NCBI GenBank assembly: GCA_040399685.1
Contig: JBBART010000001.1
Coordinates: forward strand, 1-64,000
Direction: 5' to 3'
Source of the DNA: CAIQQQ01 sp040399685
GTDB taxonomy: Bacteria; Pseudomonadota; Alphaproteobacteria; Acetobacterales; Acetobacteraceae
Length of the DNA: 64,000 nt
Shown: piece by piece, positions 26,086 through 34,538 of the stretch
Numbering within the stretch: position 1 is the stretch's first letter
How the letters are laid out: every line of letters starts with the position of its first letter
Notes under the pieces: generated by a model
Told to the model about the DNA's origin: nothing
Seen by the model: only the letters and a program-made list of their open reading frames with translations
Database searches by the model: none
Program-made: the position numbers and the translations under genes

Positions 26086-27027
26086 ATGATCCGTCTGGTC
26101 CTGCGCAAGCTCGGCTCCACTGTGGTCGTCATGGCCGTGGTTGCAGTCGTGGTCTTCCTGCTGATTCATCTCAGCCCGGGCGACCCGGCCGCCATCATCG
26201 CCGGCGAGCGGGCCACGACGGCTGATATCGAACACATCCGCACGAGCCTTGGCCTCGATCAGCCGTTGATCGTGCAGTTCGGCCTCTGGATCGGCCGGCT
26301 GTTGCAGGGAGATCTCGGCGTCTCCCTGTTCAGCAACGTGCCGGTGGCAACGCTGGTGGCGAGCCGGATCGAGCCCTCGTTGTCGATTGCCTTGGTGACG
26401 ACGGTGTTTGCGGTGCTGACCGCCATTCCGCTTGGCATTCTTGCCGCCTGGTATGTCGGCCGCTGGGTGGACCGGCTCATCATGGCCATTGCGATCGCCG
26501 CCTTCTCCTTCCCCATCTTCCTGATCGGCTACGCCCTTGTCTGGGGGCTGGCGCTGAAGTTGCGGTGGCTGCCGGTGCAGGGCTTCACGCCGCTCGAAAA
26601 TGGCATTGTCGAAGATTTCCGCCATCTTATCCTGCCGTCGCTTTCGCTTGGCCTTGTCTACATGGCGCTGCTCACGCGCATGACCCGCAGCACAATGATC
26701 GAGGTGTTGGGCGAGGACTTCATTCGCACGGCGCGTGCCAAAGGCTTGAATCCGTCCGCCGTGATGCTGCGCCACGCGCTGAAGAACGCCGCCGTGCCCA
26801 TCGTCACCACCATCGGCAGCGGCATCGCCTTGTTGATCGGGGGTGTGGTGGTCACCGAAAGCGTGTTCGCTATCCCCGGCATCGGCCGCCTGACGATCGA
26901 TGCCGTCACCCAGCGCGACTACCCGGTGATCCAGGGCGTGATCCTGCTGTCCTCGCTGACCTATGTGCTGCTGAATCTCGCGGTTGATCTCAGCTATCAA
27001 CTGTTCGACCCCCGTATCCGGAGCTGA
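26086..27027 (+). CDS. ABC transporter permease, DppB type
   Basis: Inner-membrane permease of 313 residues with about six hydrophobic segments. The DppB-type N-terminus has FLLIHLSPGDPAAIIAGERA and the cytoplasmic coupling motif reads FIRTARAKGLNPSAVMLRHA. It starts 7 bp after the binding-protein stop. It pairs with the next gene to form the channel. Confidence 0.94.
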   Translation: MIRLVLRKLGSTVVVMAVVAVVVFLLIHLSPGDPAAIIAGERATTADIEHIRTSLGLDQPLIVQFGLWIGRLLQGDLGVSLFSNVPVATLVASRIEPSLSIALVTTVFAVLTAIPLGILAAWYVGRWVDRLIMAIAIAAFSFPIFLIGYALVWGLALKLRWLPVQGFTPLENGIVEDFRHLILPSLSLGLVYMALLTRMTRSTMIEVLGEDFIRTARAKGLNPSAVMLRHALKNAAVPIVTTIGSGIALLIGGVVVTESVFAIPGIGRLTIDAVTQRDYPVIQGVILLSSLTYVLLNLAVDLSYQLFDPRIRS

Positions 27028-27030
27028 ACG

Positions 27031-27912
27031 ATGAGCGATATCGCCCTCGCAGCCCCCGCTGCCCTGGCCTTCACACCGCGCAAGCGTCGGTTCGGTTTCG
27101 TCTCGCGCCACGTGACGGTCGTTGTCGGCGGCACGTTGCTCACCGTGCTCGCCATGCTGTCGATCTGCGCGCCGTTGATCACGCCGTTCGATCCGATCGC
27201 GCTGGACGTGGCGCACCGGCTGCGGCCGCCGAGTGCCGAGCACTGGTTCGGCACCGACAATTACGGGCGGGACGTGTTCAGCCGCACGCTTTACGGCGGC
27301 CGCATCTCGTTGCTGGTGGGCATTTCGGCCACCATTCTCAGCGGTCTGGTCGGCACGCTCATCGGCATCACCGCCGGCATGTTCCGCTGGGCCGATGCCG
27401 CCCTGATGCGGGTGATGGACGGGCTGATGGCCATTCCCTCCATCCTGCTCGCGGTGGCGATGATGACGCTGGTGCGGCCGGGCGTGATGATCGTCATCAT
27501 CGCCATCACCGTGCCGGAACTGCCCCGGGTGGCGCGCCTTGTCCGTTCGGTGACGCTGGTGATCCGCGAGCAGACCTATGTGCAGGCGGCGCGCGCGATC
27601 GGCACACGGCTGCCGGCGCTTTTGTTTCGCCACATCCTGCCCAACGCGCTGACGCCCATCATCGTGCAGGCAACCTATGTCTGCGCCTCGGCCGTGCTCA
27701 TCGAAGCCTATCTCGGTTTCCTCGGCGTCGGCATTCCCCCGGAGATTCCAAGCTGGGGCAACATCATCGCGGACGGGCGAACCTATGTGCAACTGGCGAT
27801 CTGGATCGTGCTGTTCCCGGCAAGTTTCCTCGGCACGATGGTAATGGCGATCAACATGCTCGGTGACGGCGTGCGCGACATGCTCGACCCTCGCCTGGCG
27901 CGACGGCTATGA
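27031..27912 (+). CDS. ABC transporter permease, DppC type
   Basis: Inner-membrane permease of 293 residues. The periplasmic HWFGTDNYGRDVFSRTLYGG segment is the DppC/OppC hallmark and the coupling motif is YVQAARAIGTRLPALLFRHI. It ends LGDGVRDMLDPRLARRL, the usual family C-terminus. The stop overlaps the start of the first ATPase gene. Confidence 0.95.
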   Translation: MSDIALAAPAALAFTPRKRRFGFVSRHVTVVVGGTLLTVLAMLSICAPLITPFDPIALDVAHRLRPPSAEHWFGTDNYGRDVFSRTLYGGRISLLVGISATILSGLVGTLIGITAGMFRWADAALMRVMDGLMAIPSILLAVAMMTLVRPGVMIVIIAITVPELPRVARLVRSVTLVIREQTYVQAARAIGTRLPALLFRHILPNALTPIIVQATYVCASAVLIEAYLGFLGVGIPPEIPSWGNIIADGRTYVQLAIWIVLFPASFLGTMVMAINMLGDGVRDMLDPRLARRL

Positions 27913-28919
27913 GCGGGACGGACGCGGCGCCGGTCCTGGAGGTCGATGGCCTCACCACCTGTTTCGAGACGCGGGACGGCACGGCGGTGGCGGTGGACAG
28001 CATTTCGTACAGCGTCGGTCGCGGGCAGACCTTGGGCATCGTGGGTGAATCAGGCTGCGGCAAAAGCGTCACCGCGCTGTCGGTCATGCGGCTGATCCAA
28101 CCGCCCGGACGCATCTCCGCCGGACGCGTGATGCTGGATGGCCAGGACCTGTTGCAGCTGTCTGAGCCGGAGATGCGCAAGGTTCGCGGCAACAGCCTGT
28201 CGATGATCTTCCAGGACCCGATGACCTCGCTGAACCCGGTGCTGACCATCGGCCAGCAGGTCGCGGAAATCTCGATGCACCATCAGGGGCTCAGTCGGAA
28301 GGCTGCGATGGACCGGGCGGCCGAGATGCTGCGCCTGGTGCATATCCCCGACCAGCGCCGCCGACTGGAGGAATATCCGCACCAACTCTCCGGCGGCATG
28401 CGCCAGCGGGTGATGATCGCCATCGCGCTTACCTGCATGCCCAAGGTGCTGATCGCCGACGAACCCACCACGGCGCTGGATGTGACGATCCAGGCCGGGG
28501 TGCTCTCGCTGCTGGCGGAATTGCAGGAGCAGACCGGCACCGCGCTCGTGCTGATCACGCATGACCTTGGCGTGGTCTCGGAGATGGCCCAGCGCGTGAT
28601 GGTGATGTACGCCGGCCAGAAGGTGGAGGAGGCGGAAACGGACGCGCTGTTCGAGGCGCCGCTGCACCCGTACACCTGTGGCCTGCTGGCCGCGAGCCCA
28701 CGCTTTGTCGCCGACGGGGGCACGCGTGTGCCGCTCGCCGAGATCCCCGGCACGGTGCCGCCGCTGACAGCCCTGCCGCCCGCCTGTCGCTTTGCCCCGC
28801 GCTGCCCGATGGCGGTCGATCGCTGCCGCATGGAGGCGCCCAAGCTGCGCGAACACCGCCCGGGCCAGTGGGCCGCCTGCTGGCGTGCCGGCGAGATGGA
28901 AGTTGCACATTATGTCTGA
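27909..28919 (+). CDS. ABC transporter ATP-binding protein, DppD type
   Basis: A 336-residue ATPase with Walker A GESGCGKSV, Q-loop IFQDPMTSLNP, signature LSGGMRQRVMIA, Walker B VLIADEPTTALD and H-loop LITHDLG. The C-terminal oligopeptide/dipeptide extension has CRFAPRCPMAVDRC, whose cysteines resemble the Fe-S motif of OppD/DppD. It overlaps both neighbours, so the operon is tightly coupled. Confidence 0.95.
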   Translation: MSGTDAAPVLEVDGLTTCFETRDGTAVAVDSISYSVGRGQTLGIVGESGCGKSVTALSVMRLIQPPGRISAGRVMLDGQDLLQLSEPEMRKVRGNSLSMIFQDPMTSLNPVLTIGQQVAEISMHHQGLSRKAAMDRAAEMLRLVHIPDQRRRLEEYPHQLSGGMRQRVMIAIALTCMPKVLIADEPTTALDVTIQAGVLSLLAELQEQTGTALVLITHDLGVVSEMAQRVMVMYAGQKVEEAETDALFEAPLHPYTCGLLAASPRFVADGGTRVPLAEIPGTVPPLTALPPACRFAPRCPMAVDRCRMEAPKLREHRPGQWAACWRAGEMEVAHYV

Positions 28920-29907
28920 CGCCGCTGCCCCTCTGCTCGAAGTCACCGATCTCGCCAAGCACTACGCCATCGGTGGCGGCATCCTGGGTGGCCCCGCCCT
29001 CACGCTGCGCGCCGTGGATGGCATTTCGCTGACCATTCGCCGTGGTGAAACCTTTGGCCTGGTGGGCGAAAGCGGCTGCGGCAAATCCACCGCCGGCAAG
29101 GCCATCCTGCGTCTTGTGGAGCCGACGCGGGGCAGCGTGAAGCTGGACGGGGTGGAACTCACCACTCTCTCGCAGGCAGCGCTGCGCGACCAGCGGCGCA
29201 ACATGCAGGTGATCTTCCAGGACCCTTACGCCTCGTTGAATCCCAAGATGACGGCCGAGGCCATCGTCACCGAACCTTTCCGCAACTACGGGCTTTATTC
29301 TAAGCGTGAGCGCGCGGAGCGGGTGGCGTCTCTGTTCGCCAAGGTGGGGCTGCGCGCTGACCAGATGCAGCGCTTCCCGCATGAGTTCTCCGGCGGCCAA
29401 CGCCAGCGCGTGGGCATTGCGCGGGCGCTGGCGCTGGAGCCGAAGGTCGTCATCGGTGACGAGCCTGTCTCCGCGCTCGATGTCTCGGTGCAGGCGCAGG
29501 TCATCAACCTGATGGTCCGCCTGCAACAGGAACTGGGGCTGGGCTACCTGTTCATCGCTCACGACCTTGCGGTGATCCGACATATCAGCGACCGCATCGG
29601 AGTGATGTATCTGGGCCGGATGGTAGAAACAGCACCGGCGTCCACGCTGTTCACCACGCCGGCGCATCCCTACACGCGCATGCTGTTGGCCTCGATCCCG
29701 CAGGCCGGCGCAGGGCGGGGCGGGCGCTCCCGCCCGGTGCTGCATGGCGAACCACCGAGTCCGCTGTCGCCGCCGCCCGGGTGCCCCTTTCACCCGCGCT
29801 GCCCTGAAGCCATCGCCCGTTGCAAGGTTGACGCCCCCGCACTGCGCGGTATCGGGCGCGACCACATGGCATCGTGTCATCTGGTGGGCGGTGATGCGCC
29901 TGCCTGA
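28912..29907 (+). CDS. ABC transporter ATP-binding protein, DppF type
   Basis: A 331-residue ATPase with Walker A GESGCGKSTAGKA, signature FSGGQRQRVGIA, Walker B VVIGDEPVSALD, H-loop FIAHDLAV and a C-terminal CPFHPRCPEAIARC cysteine motif. It completes the importer heterodimer. The ATG at 28912 lies within the end of the previous gene (8-bp overlap); the longer upstream frame is not family-like. Confidence 0.94.
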   Translation: MSDAAAPLLEVTDLAKHYAIGGGILGGPALTLRAVDGISLTIRRGETFGLVGESGCGKSTAGKAILRLVEPTRGSVKLDGVELTTLSQAALRDQRRNMQVIFQDPYASLNPKMTAEAIVTEPFRNYGLYSKRERAERVASLFAKVGLRADQMQRFPHEFSGGQRQRVGIARALALEPKVVIGDEPVSALDVSVQAQVINLMVRLQQELGLGYLFIAHDLAVIRHISDRIGVMYLGRMVETAPASTLFTTPAHPYTRMLLASIPQAGAGRGGRSRPVLHGEPPSPLSPPPGCPFHPRCPEAIARCKVDAPALRGIGRDHMASCHLVGGDAPA

Positions 29908-29934
29908 TGAGAGCGTGAAACGATCTTCAGGAGA

Positions 29935-30068
29935 GGAAGATCTTCTTTTTTTGAAAAAAAGAAGCAAAAAGACTCTCATTCATTTCGATGCATGATACGG
30001 CATCTGCCGTCCCACATGTTTAAATTCATGAAGTTTTTTGGTTCTTTTTTTCAAAAAAGAACCTCTTC
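29935..30068. repeat. Two inverted copies of an AT-rich hairpin repeat (terminator pair)
   Basis: The first hairpin, 29942-29964, is CTTC+T7, G, A7+GAAG. The second, 30040-30063, is GGTTC with T7, then C, A6 and GAACC. The second unit with its flanks is the reverse complement of the first with its flanks (both continue into a CAAAAA(G/A)ACT-like tail), so the copies face each other across about 75 bp. They end the plus-strand ABC operon and the minus-strand gntR gene. Similar hairpins are, from memory, abundant in Acetobacteraceae genomes. Confidence 0.7.
29985..29996. promoter_or_regulatory. Copy of the ATGCAT-centred motif between convergent genes
   Basis: TCGATGCATGAT matches 9-10 of 12 positions of ATRATGCATYAT. 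It sits between the two inverted hairpins, downstream of both genes, so it may be chance rather than an operator. Confidence 0.25.
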
Positions 30069-30142
30069 GCTTATCTTCATCTTTTCGACCTGATGAAATT
30101 CTTAACCGTTTCCGTGTCGGGTCGACGTCAGCCGATCACGCT

Positions 30143-30883
30143 CTAACGCGCGGCGTCCACCGTGTAGGTGGCCTTGAACTGCCGATGGCCGGAGGTGATG
30201 TGCGCCTGCATCGCCCGCATCGCCAGGCGTGGGTCCCGCTCGCGCAAGGCGTCGATCAACACCGCATGTTCATCCAGCACGAGTTGCTGGCGGCTTTTGA
30301 TCGCGCCCAGCAGGTCGAACGGGTATTTGGCCCACAGCACGCGCACGAACCCCAGGGTGTGGGGCAGGACGGCCAGCTGATACAGCTGGAAATGAAAGCG
30401 GAAATTGGCGCCGCGCAATTTCTCCCGATCGCCGTTGCGCGTTGCTTCACGGATTTCATGGTCCAGCAGAACCAACGAATCGAGTTCGGCCGCTGTCATC
30501 CGCTTGGCGGCGGACGCGGTCAGCTTGCCTTCGAGGCTCATGCGCAGATCGTAAAGTTCGTCGGCCTGATCGATCTGGAACGGTGCGACCACCGCCCCGC
30601 GATGCGACGAAACGCGGACGTATCCTTCCGCTTCCAACAGCCGCAGCGCCTCGCGCACCGGCGTGATCGAGATATCGAGCAGCTTGGCGATTTCCGCCTG
30701 CTTGAGCCGCTGGCCCCGCACAAAACCGCCGGAAATGATCTTTTCCCGCAGCAGTTCCGCGACCTGATGTTCCTTGGTCTGCGGCGCCGCACTCTTGAGG
30801 TCTGGGCGCATGACCATGCTCTGGGGCGGGGCAGCCTGCGCCTCCCTCAGCTTCTTTTCGGGCCGTTCTCGCGGCGTTGGCAC
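30143..30883 (-). CDS. GntR family regulator with FCD domain (second copy)
   Basis: Regulator of 246 residues. The winged helix is at about 40-105 with IAKLLDISITPVREALRLLE, followed by an FCD domain with DLRMSLEGKLTASAAKRM and FHFQLYQLAVLPHTLGF. It closely resembles the FCD regulator at 19.4-20.1 kb and may be a paralogue with a different operator. The first ~35 residues are a basic, low-complexity extension; ATGs about 66-72 bases inside the frame (MVMRPD) are alternative starts. It is a candidate controller of the thiolase operon or of the recurring palindrome. Confidence 0.88.
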   Translation of the reverse strand: MPTPRERPEKKLREAQAAPPQSMVMRPDLKSAAPQTKEHQVAELLREKIISGGFVRGQRLKQAEIAKLLDISITPVREALRLLEAEGYVRVSSHRGAVVAPFQIDQADELYDLRMSLEGKLTASAAKRMTAAELDSLVLLDHEIREATRNGDREKLRGANFRFHFQLYQLAVLPHTLGFVRVLWAKYPFDLLGAIKSRQQLVLDEHAVLIDALRERDPRLAMRAMQAHITSGHRQFKATYTVDAAR

Positions 30884-30992
30884 TGACCTATGAATCCTCT
30901 GACACGGAATGCGTCATCATCTTTCTATCGCGTCGCTCGTGACTGCGGCAACTGCGGCCTTTCGCAGGTCGCATGTGCCGCAGCCCAGGCAT

Positions 30993-31727
30993 TCAGCGGC
31001 CGCCGGAGACGGTCAGTTCGGTTCCGGTGATGTAGGAGGCCTCGGGTGAGAGCAGGAACAGGATCGCTCGGGCGATCTCGATGGGCTCTGCCACGCGGCC
31101 GATCGGCACCACGGGCAACACGCGGGCCTGGCGGTCGGCCGGATTCATCTCGGTATCGGTCAGCCCGGGGCTGACGCAGGTCACGCGCACGCCCTGCTTG
31201 ATCGCCTCGCGGCCGAGGCCTTGGGTGAAGCTGACCATGGCGCCCTTGGAGGCCGAGTAGTGCACGCGCTCATGCGCACTGCCCAACCGTGCCGAGACGG
31301 AACCGAGATTGACGATGGCGCCGCCGTTGCCACCCCTGTTCAGGGCCATGCGTCGCACCGCTTCACGCGCACACAGGATGGTGCCCACCACGTTGACATC
31401 GATCAGACGGCGGATCTCCGCCACGTCCATGTCGGCGAGATTGCTGGGGCCGCCGTTCAGCCCGGCGTTGTTCACAAGCCCGGTCACTGGGCCGAACATC
31501 GCGGTTGCGGTATCGAAGATGCGAACGACGTCGGCCTCGATGGTGGTGTCGGCCTGGATTGTCGCCGCCCGGCCGCCAGAGGCGGTGATCTCGCTGATCA
31601 CCGCCTCGGCCGGTTCGCGGCGCTCGACATAGGTGGTGAGCACCGACCAGCCGCGTTCGGCCGCCAGCTTCGCCGTGGCGGCGCCGATTCCGCGGCTCCC
31701 CCCGGTTACGATCAACACGTTGTTCAT
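30993..31727 (-). CDS. Short-chain dehydrogenase/reductase
   Basis: Classical SDR of 244 residues. The cofactor motif is TGGSRGIGAAT at the N-terminus, with NNAG in LVNNAGLNGG, catalytic Ser in NLGSVSARLGS, YSASK and the C-terminal YITGTELTVSGG. It overlaps the DUF35 gene by ATGA and is the third gene of the thiolase/DUF35/SDR operon. This suggests oxidation of a 3-hydroxyacyl-CoA before thiolytic cleavage, like BbsC or BbsD. Confidence 0.88.
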   Translation of the reverse strand: MNNVLIVTGGSRGIGAATAKLAAERGWSVLTTYVERREPAEAVISEITASGGRAATIQADTTIEADVVRIFDTATAMFGPVTGLVNNAGLNGGPSNLADMDVAEIRRLIDVNVVGTILCAREAVRRMALNRGGNGGAIVNLGSVSARLGSAHERVHYSASKGAMVSFTQGLGREAIKQGVRVTCVSPGLTDTEMNPADRQARVLPVVPIGRVAEPIEIARAILFLLSPEASYITGTELTVSGGR

Positions 31728-32188
31728 GGCGTTTCCTTGACGATCTGGAACTTCGGCAACGTCACCTCATCGGTGACATCCTCGAACACAACCTCGACGG
31801 CCGAACCGATCGCCGCCTGCTCGCCGACGAGGTTGCTGACCAGCAGCGGGCCTTCGTCGAGCCGCACGAGGCACACCCGATAGGGAAGGTCATCGGCAAA
31901 GCCCGGCCAATAGGCGCGATGGAATTCCACCCAGGATTCAAGCGTTCCGCGCCCGCTGACCGGACGCCATTCCTGCGCCGCGCTGAGGCATTTCGGGCAG
32001 ACGGGCGAGGCCGGGAAATGCACGTCGCTGCACTGGGTGCAGACCTGCATGGCGAGACGATGCTGCTTCGCGTTGTCCCAGAAGCCCTTTGTCAGCGGCG
32101 TGATGTCGGGCAGGGGCTTGTTGTAGCCGGATGTGGGCGCTGAACCGGCAGGGCCCTTGGGCGCCGGAGACGATGTGCCGTAGCTCAT
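31724..32188 (-). CDS. DUF35 zinc-ribbon/OB-fold protein (thiolase partner)
   Basis: A 154-residue protein with a zinc ribbon (CTQCSDVHFPASPVCPKC, about residues 50-67) followed by an OB-fold segment RGTLESWVEFHRAYWPGF and RVCLVRLDEGPLLVSNL. DUF35 proteins form complexes with SCP-x-type thiolases and thiolase-like aldolases, as BbsA does with BbsB. It lies 11 bp after the thiolase gene, supporting that role. ATG 32188 follows GGAGAGGCTCC. Confidence 0.9.
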   Translation of the reverse strand: MSYGTSSPAPKGPAGSAPTSGYNKPLPDITPLTKGFWDNAKQHRLAMQVCTQCSDVHFPASPVCPKCLSAAQEWRPVSGRGTLESWVEFHRAYWPGFADDLPYRVCLVRLDEGPLLVSNLVGEQAAIGSAVEVVFEDVTDEVTLPKFQIVKETP

Positions 32189-32199
32189 GGAGCCTCTCC

Positions 32200-33333
32200 T
32201 CAACCGCGCGAATAGATGATGGAACGTGTGCAGGGTGTTGCCTGCACGTATTGGACGACGTCGCAATCCGCGACCTGCCGCGCACCGCATTCGCCACGGA
32301 TCTGGCGCACCGCCTCGACGTTCAGCGCCCAGCCCTGCATGTAGGAGTTGGACAGATGGCCGCCATCGGTGTTGGTCGGCAGCTTGTTGCCCACCCGCAG
32401 CGTGCCGCCTTCGACGAAGCGTCCGGATTCACCGCGGGGGCAGAAGCCGAGGCCTTCGAGGCTGAACAGCACCGTGGGGCTGAAATTGTCGTAGGCCATC
32501 AGCGCCTGCACGTCCTTGGTGCCGAAGCCGGACATGGCGGTGGCCTCCGCGCCCGCGACCTTCACCTCATTGTACCACATGTCCTGGTCGAAATTGCTCA
32601 TGGCGGACTTGCTGAAGCTGTCGCGCCCGCCGAAGCCGCTGATCATCACAGGCGGCTTGCGGCCATCGCGTGCACGCTCCGGCGATGTGATGAGCACGCA
32701 GACCGCGCCGTCATTGATCAGGCAGTAGTCCAGCAGCCGCAACGGCAGCGCGATGGGCCGGGACGCTTCATGTTCGTCGATGGTGAACGGCTTTTTCATC
32801 ACCGCATCGGGGTTGATGCAGGCGTGATGGCGGATGGCCACCGAGACTTCGGCCAATTGGCGGGTGGTGGTGCCGAAGCGCGCCATGTGGCTGCGGAACA
32901 TCATCGCGTGAGAGGCGCCGGGGGAGGTAAAGCCCCATGGGTCCCAGATCGACGCCATTTCGTCGCCGCCGTAGTTCACCCGGCGCGAGCGGCCGATGTT
33001 GCTGTAGAGCAAGGCGACCGTGCGCGCCTGGCCGGTGGCCACTGCCAATGCCGCCTCGATGATGCCGATGCCGGACATGCGGCCATGCGGCGGCAAGGTG
33101 ACGGACCATCGCGGGTCGATGCCCAGCACCTCGCCCATGCGGGCATAGGAGGGGATGCGGCAGGTAACGAGGCCATCGACTTCGCTCTTGTCGATGCCGC
33201 TGTCCTCAAGGGCGTTGCGGAAGGCCTCTGCAGCCAAACCATACTCGTCGGTCTCAGGAAAACTGCCATAGGCCGTGTTCCCCACGCCGATGACGGCAGC
33301 GCGGTTGCTGAGAGATTTCGGGTCGTGGGCCAT
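32200..33333 (-). CDS. SCP-x-type thiolase (lipid-transfer-protein thiolase)
   Basis: Thiolase-fold protein of 377 residues with the opening RAAVIGVGNTAYG, a DEYGLAAEAFRNALED helix, and the C-terminal NTDGGHLSNSYMQGWALNVE loop (catalytic-His region). The nucleophilic Cys of classical thiolases is not evident at its usual place (SGIGIIEAALAVATG), as in many DUF35-dependent members. With DUF35 and SDR it would cleave a beta-ketoacyl-CoA, or possibly act as an aldolase. ATG 33333 follows GGGGGAACC. Confidence 0.88.
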   Translation of the reverse strand: MAHDPKSLSNRAAVIGVGNTAYGSFPETDEYGLAAEAFRNALEDSGIDKSEVDGLVTCRIPSYARMGEVLGIDPRWSVTLPPHGRMSGIGIIEAALAVATGQARTVALLYSNIGRSRRVNYGGDEMASIWDPWGFTSPGASHAMMFRSHMARFGTTTRQLAEVSVAIRHHACINPDAVMKKPFTIDEHEASRPIALPLRLLDYCLINDGAVCVLITSPERARDGRKPPVMISGFGGRDSFSKSAMSNFDQDMWYNEVKVAGAEATAMSGFGTKDVQALMAYDNFSPTVLFSLEGLGFCPRGESGRFVEGGTLRVGNKLPTNTDGGHLSNSYMQGWALNVEAVRQIRGECGARQVADCDVVQYVQATPCTRSIIYSRG

Positions 33334-33400
33334 CGGTTCCCCCGGTGATTGATTGCCTCTTCGGTCGATACTCCGACCGAGGTGGTGGTGTGTCAATCAA

Positions 33401-33487
33401 GATAATGCATGAAATATTATTTTAAAAAGATGTATTGTGAGTCTAGTAAACTGAAATATATAAGAAATTGGCTGTGATAATGCATCG
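33401..33487. promoter_or_regulatory. Two ATGCAT-centred sites upstream of the thiolase operon
   Basis: 33401-33412 (GATAATGCATGA) and 33476-33487 (GATAATGCATCG) share 10 of 12 bases, and both contain ATAATGCAT, nine matching bases of the recurring palindrome when aligned on ATGCAT. They are 75 bp apart in an AT-rich 140-bp intergenic region, 68 and 143 bp upstream of the thiolase start. The stretch between them (AATATTATTTTAAAAAG) looks promoter-like. Confidence 0.45.
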
Positions 33488-33494
33488 AGAGGAG

Positions 33495-33528
33495 CAGGTA
33501 GCGCTTCCGTTCAGGGGAGCGCCACCTG
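33495..33528 (-). terminator. Hairpin after the amidohydrolase operon
   Basis: An 11-bp stem with one A-C mismatch (33495-33505 with 33518-33528) and a 12-base loop lies immediately past the stop codon at 33533. There is no long U-tract. It would separate the lactonase/Liv operon from the thiolase operon promoter. Confidence 0.55.
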
Positions 33529-33532
33529 TCTG

Positions 33533-34519
33533 TCAGGCAAGATCGATCCGGTAGACGCGCGCTGCCGTTCCGCTGAACAGCGCCGTCTTGTCCTCAGCGG
33601 AAAAGCCGGCGGCGATCCGCTTGAACGCGTTCCATACGGCAGGGTAGGTGCAGGAGACGCGATCGACCGGGTAGTTGCTCTCGAACATGCACCGCGCCGC
33701 ACCGAAGGCTTCGAGGCAGATCTCGAAATAGGGGCCCCAGGCCTGCGCAAGCTCGGCTGAGCCCACAGGCGTGGTTCGCGTCTCAAAGCCGAAGCCGCAG
33801 AGGGGCATTCCCAGTCCGCCCAGCTTCACGGTCAGGTTCGGATAACGCGAGAGCGCCTTGATGCTGTCTGTCCAGGACCGCAGCACCTCGTCCTGGCGGG
33901 ACACATAGCGGCCGATGCCGATGCGGCCGCCGATATGGTTCAGCACCACGTGGGCTTCGGGAAAGACCTCCATCAGCGCGACCAGGTCCGACAGCTGCGG
34001 ATGGTACAGCCACGCCTCGAAGCCGTGGCCGCGGTGTTGCAGTCGCCGGAACCCGTCATGGAAGTGCGGGTCGCGCAGGAAGCCGGGCGTGGGATGCGTG
34101 CGCAGTTCCGGATCATGCGTCGCCATCTGCCGGATGCCGCGAAAACGTCCGCCGCCGGCGCGCTCCATCGCATCCAGCACCGCCTCCACCTCCGCCCCCA
34201 GTCGCAGGTCGGCATGGCCGATGATCGCCGCACAGAGCCGCGCGGGGCCGAAGCCGCCGCTGGCGCTCATGGCCGCGATCCCGTTGACGAATTCCACCTC
34301 GCCCACCGAGCGCAGCGCCTGCGGTCCACCGGCGCGATACATCGCCGCGCATTCGACGAACACCGACGCGCGGATGTTATGGCCGCTGTTCACATCCGCG
34401 CGGTACTCGTCGAGCAGGTAGCGAGGGCGCGCATCGTCCCACAAATGATGATGCGCATCGATGATGGGCAGATCCGGCTCCAGGATGTCTTCGGCCGGAA
34501 AGTCTGTCGTTGCGGACAT
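33533..34519 (-). CDS. TIM-barrel amidohydrolase/lactonase (COG3618 type)
   Basis: A 328-residue protein with the metal motif IIDAHHHLWDD near the N-terminus, VVLNHIGGRIG in the middle and CMFESNYPVDRVS near the C-terminus. This is the pattern of predicted TIM-barrel fold metal-dependent hydrolases such as 2-pyrone-4,6-dicarboxylate lactonase and L-fuconolactonase. It is the last gene of an operon with a Liv importer and an SMP-30 lactonase, so opening of an imported lactone or amide is plausible. The ATG at 34519 was chosen over a longer frame inside the preceding gene. Confidence 0.85.
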   Translation of the reverse strand: MSATTDFPAEDILEPDLPIIDAHHHLWDDARPRYLLDEYRADVNSGHNIRASVFVECAAMYRAGGPQALRSVGEVEFVNGIAAMSASGGFGPARLCAAIIGHADLRLGAEVEAVLDAMERAGGGRFRGIRQMATHDPELRTHPTPGFLRDPHFHDGFRRLQHRGHGFEAWLYHPQLSDLVALMEVFPEAHVVLNHIGGRIGIGRYVSRQDEVLRSWTDSIKALSRYPNLTVKLGGLGMPLCGFGFETRTTPVGSAELAQAWGPYFEICLEAFGAARCMFESNYPVDRVSCTYPAVWNAFKRIAAGFSAEDKTALFSGTAARVYRIDLA

Positions 34520-34538
34520 GGTGCTTTTCCCTTCGCGT

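Noticed and set aside
25825..27792. A 655-codon open frame on the minus strand antisense to the Dpp-type binding protein and permeases
   Set aside because: Composition is His/Arg/Gln-rich with no family features. It mirrors a well-supported plus-strand operon, a common effect of high G+C.
12989..33333. Anaerobic toluene/benzylsuccinate (bbs) operon
   Set aside because: No benzylsuccinate synthase, no BbsG-type acyl-CoA dehydrogenase, and divergent gene order with extra transferases. Only the enzyme logic is shared.
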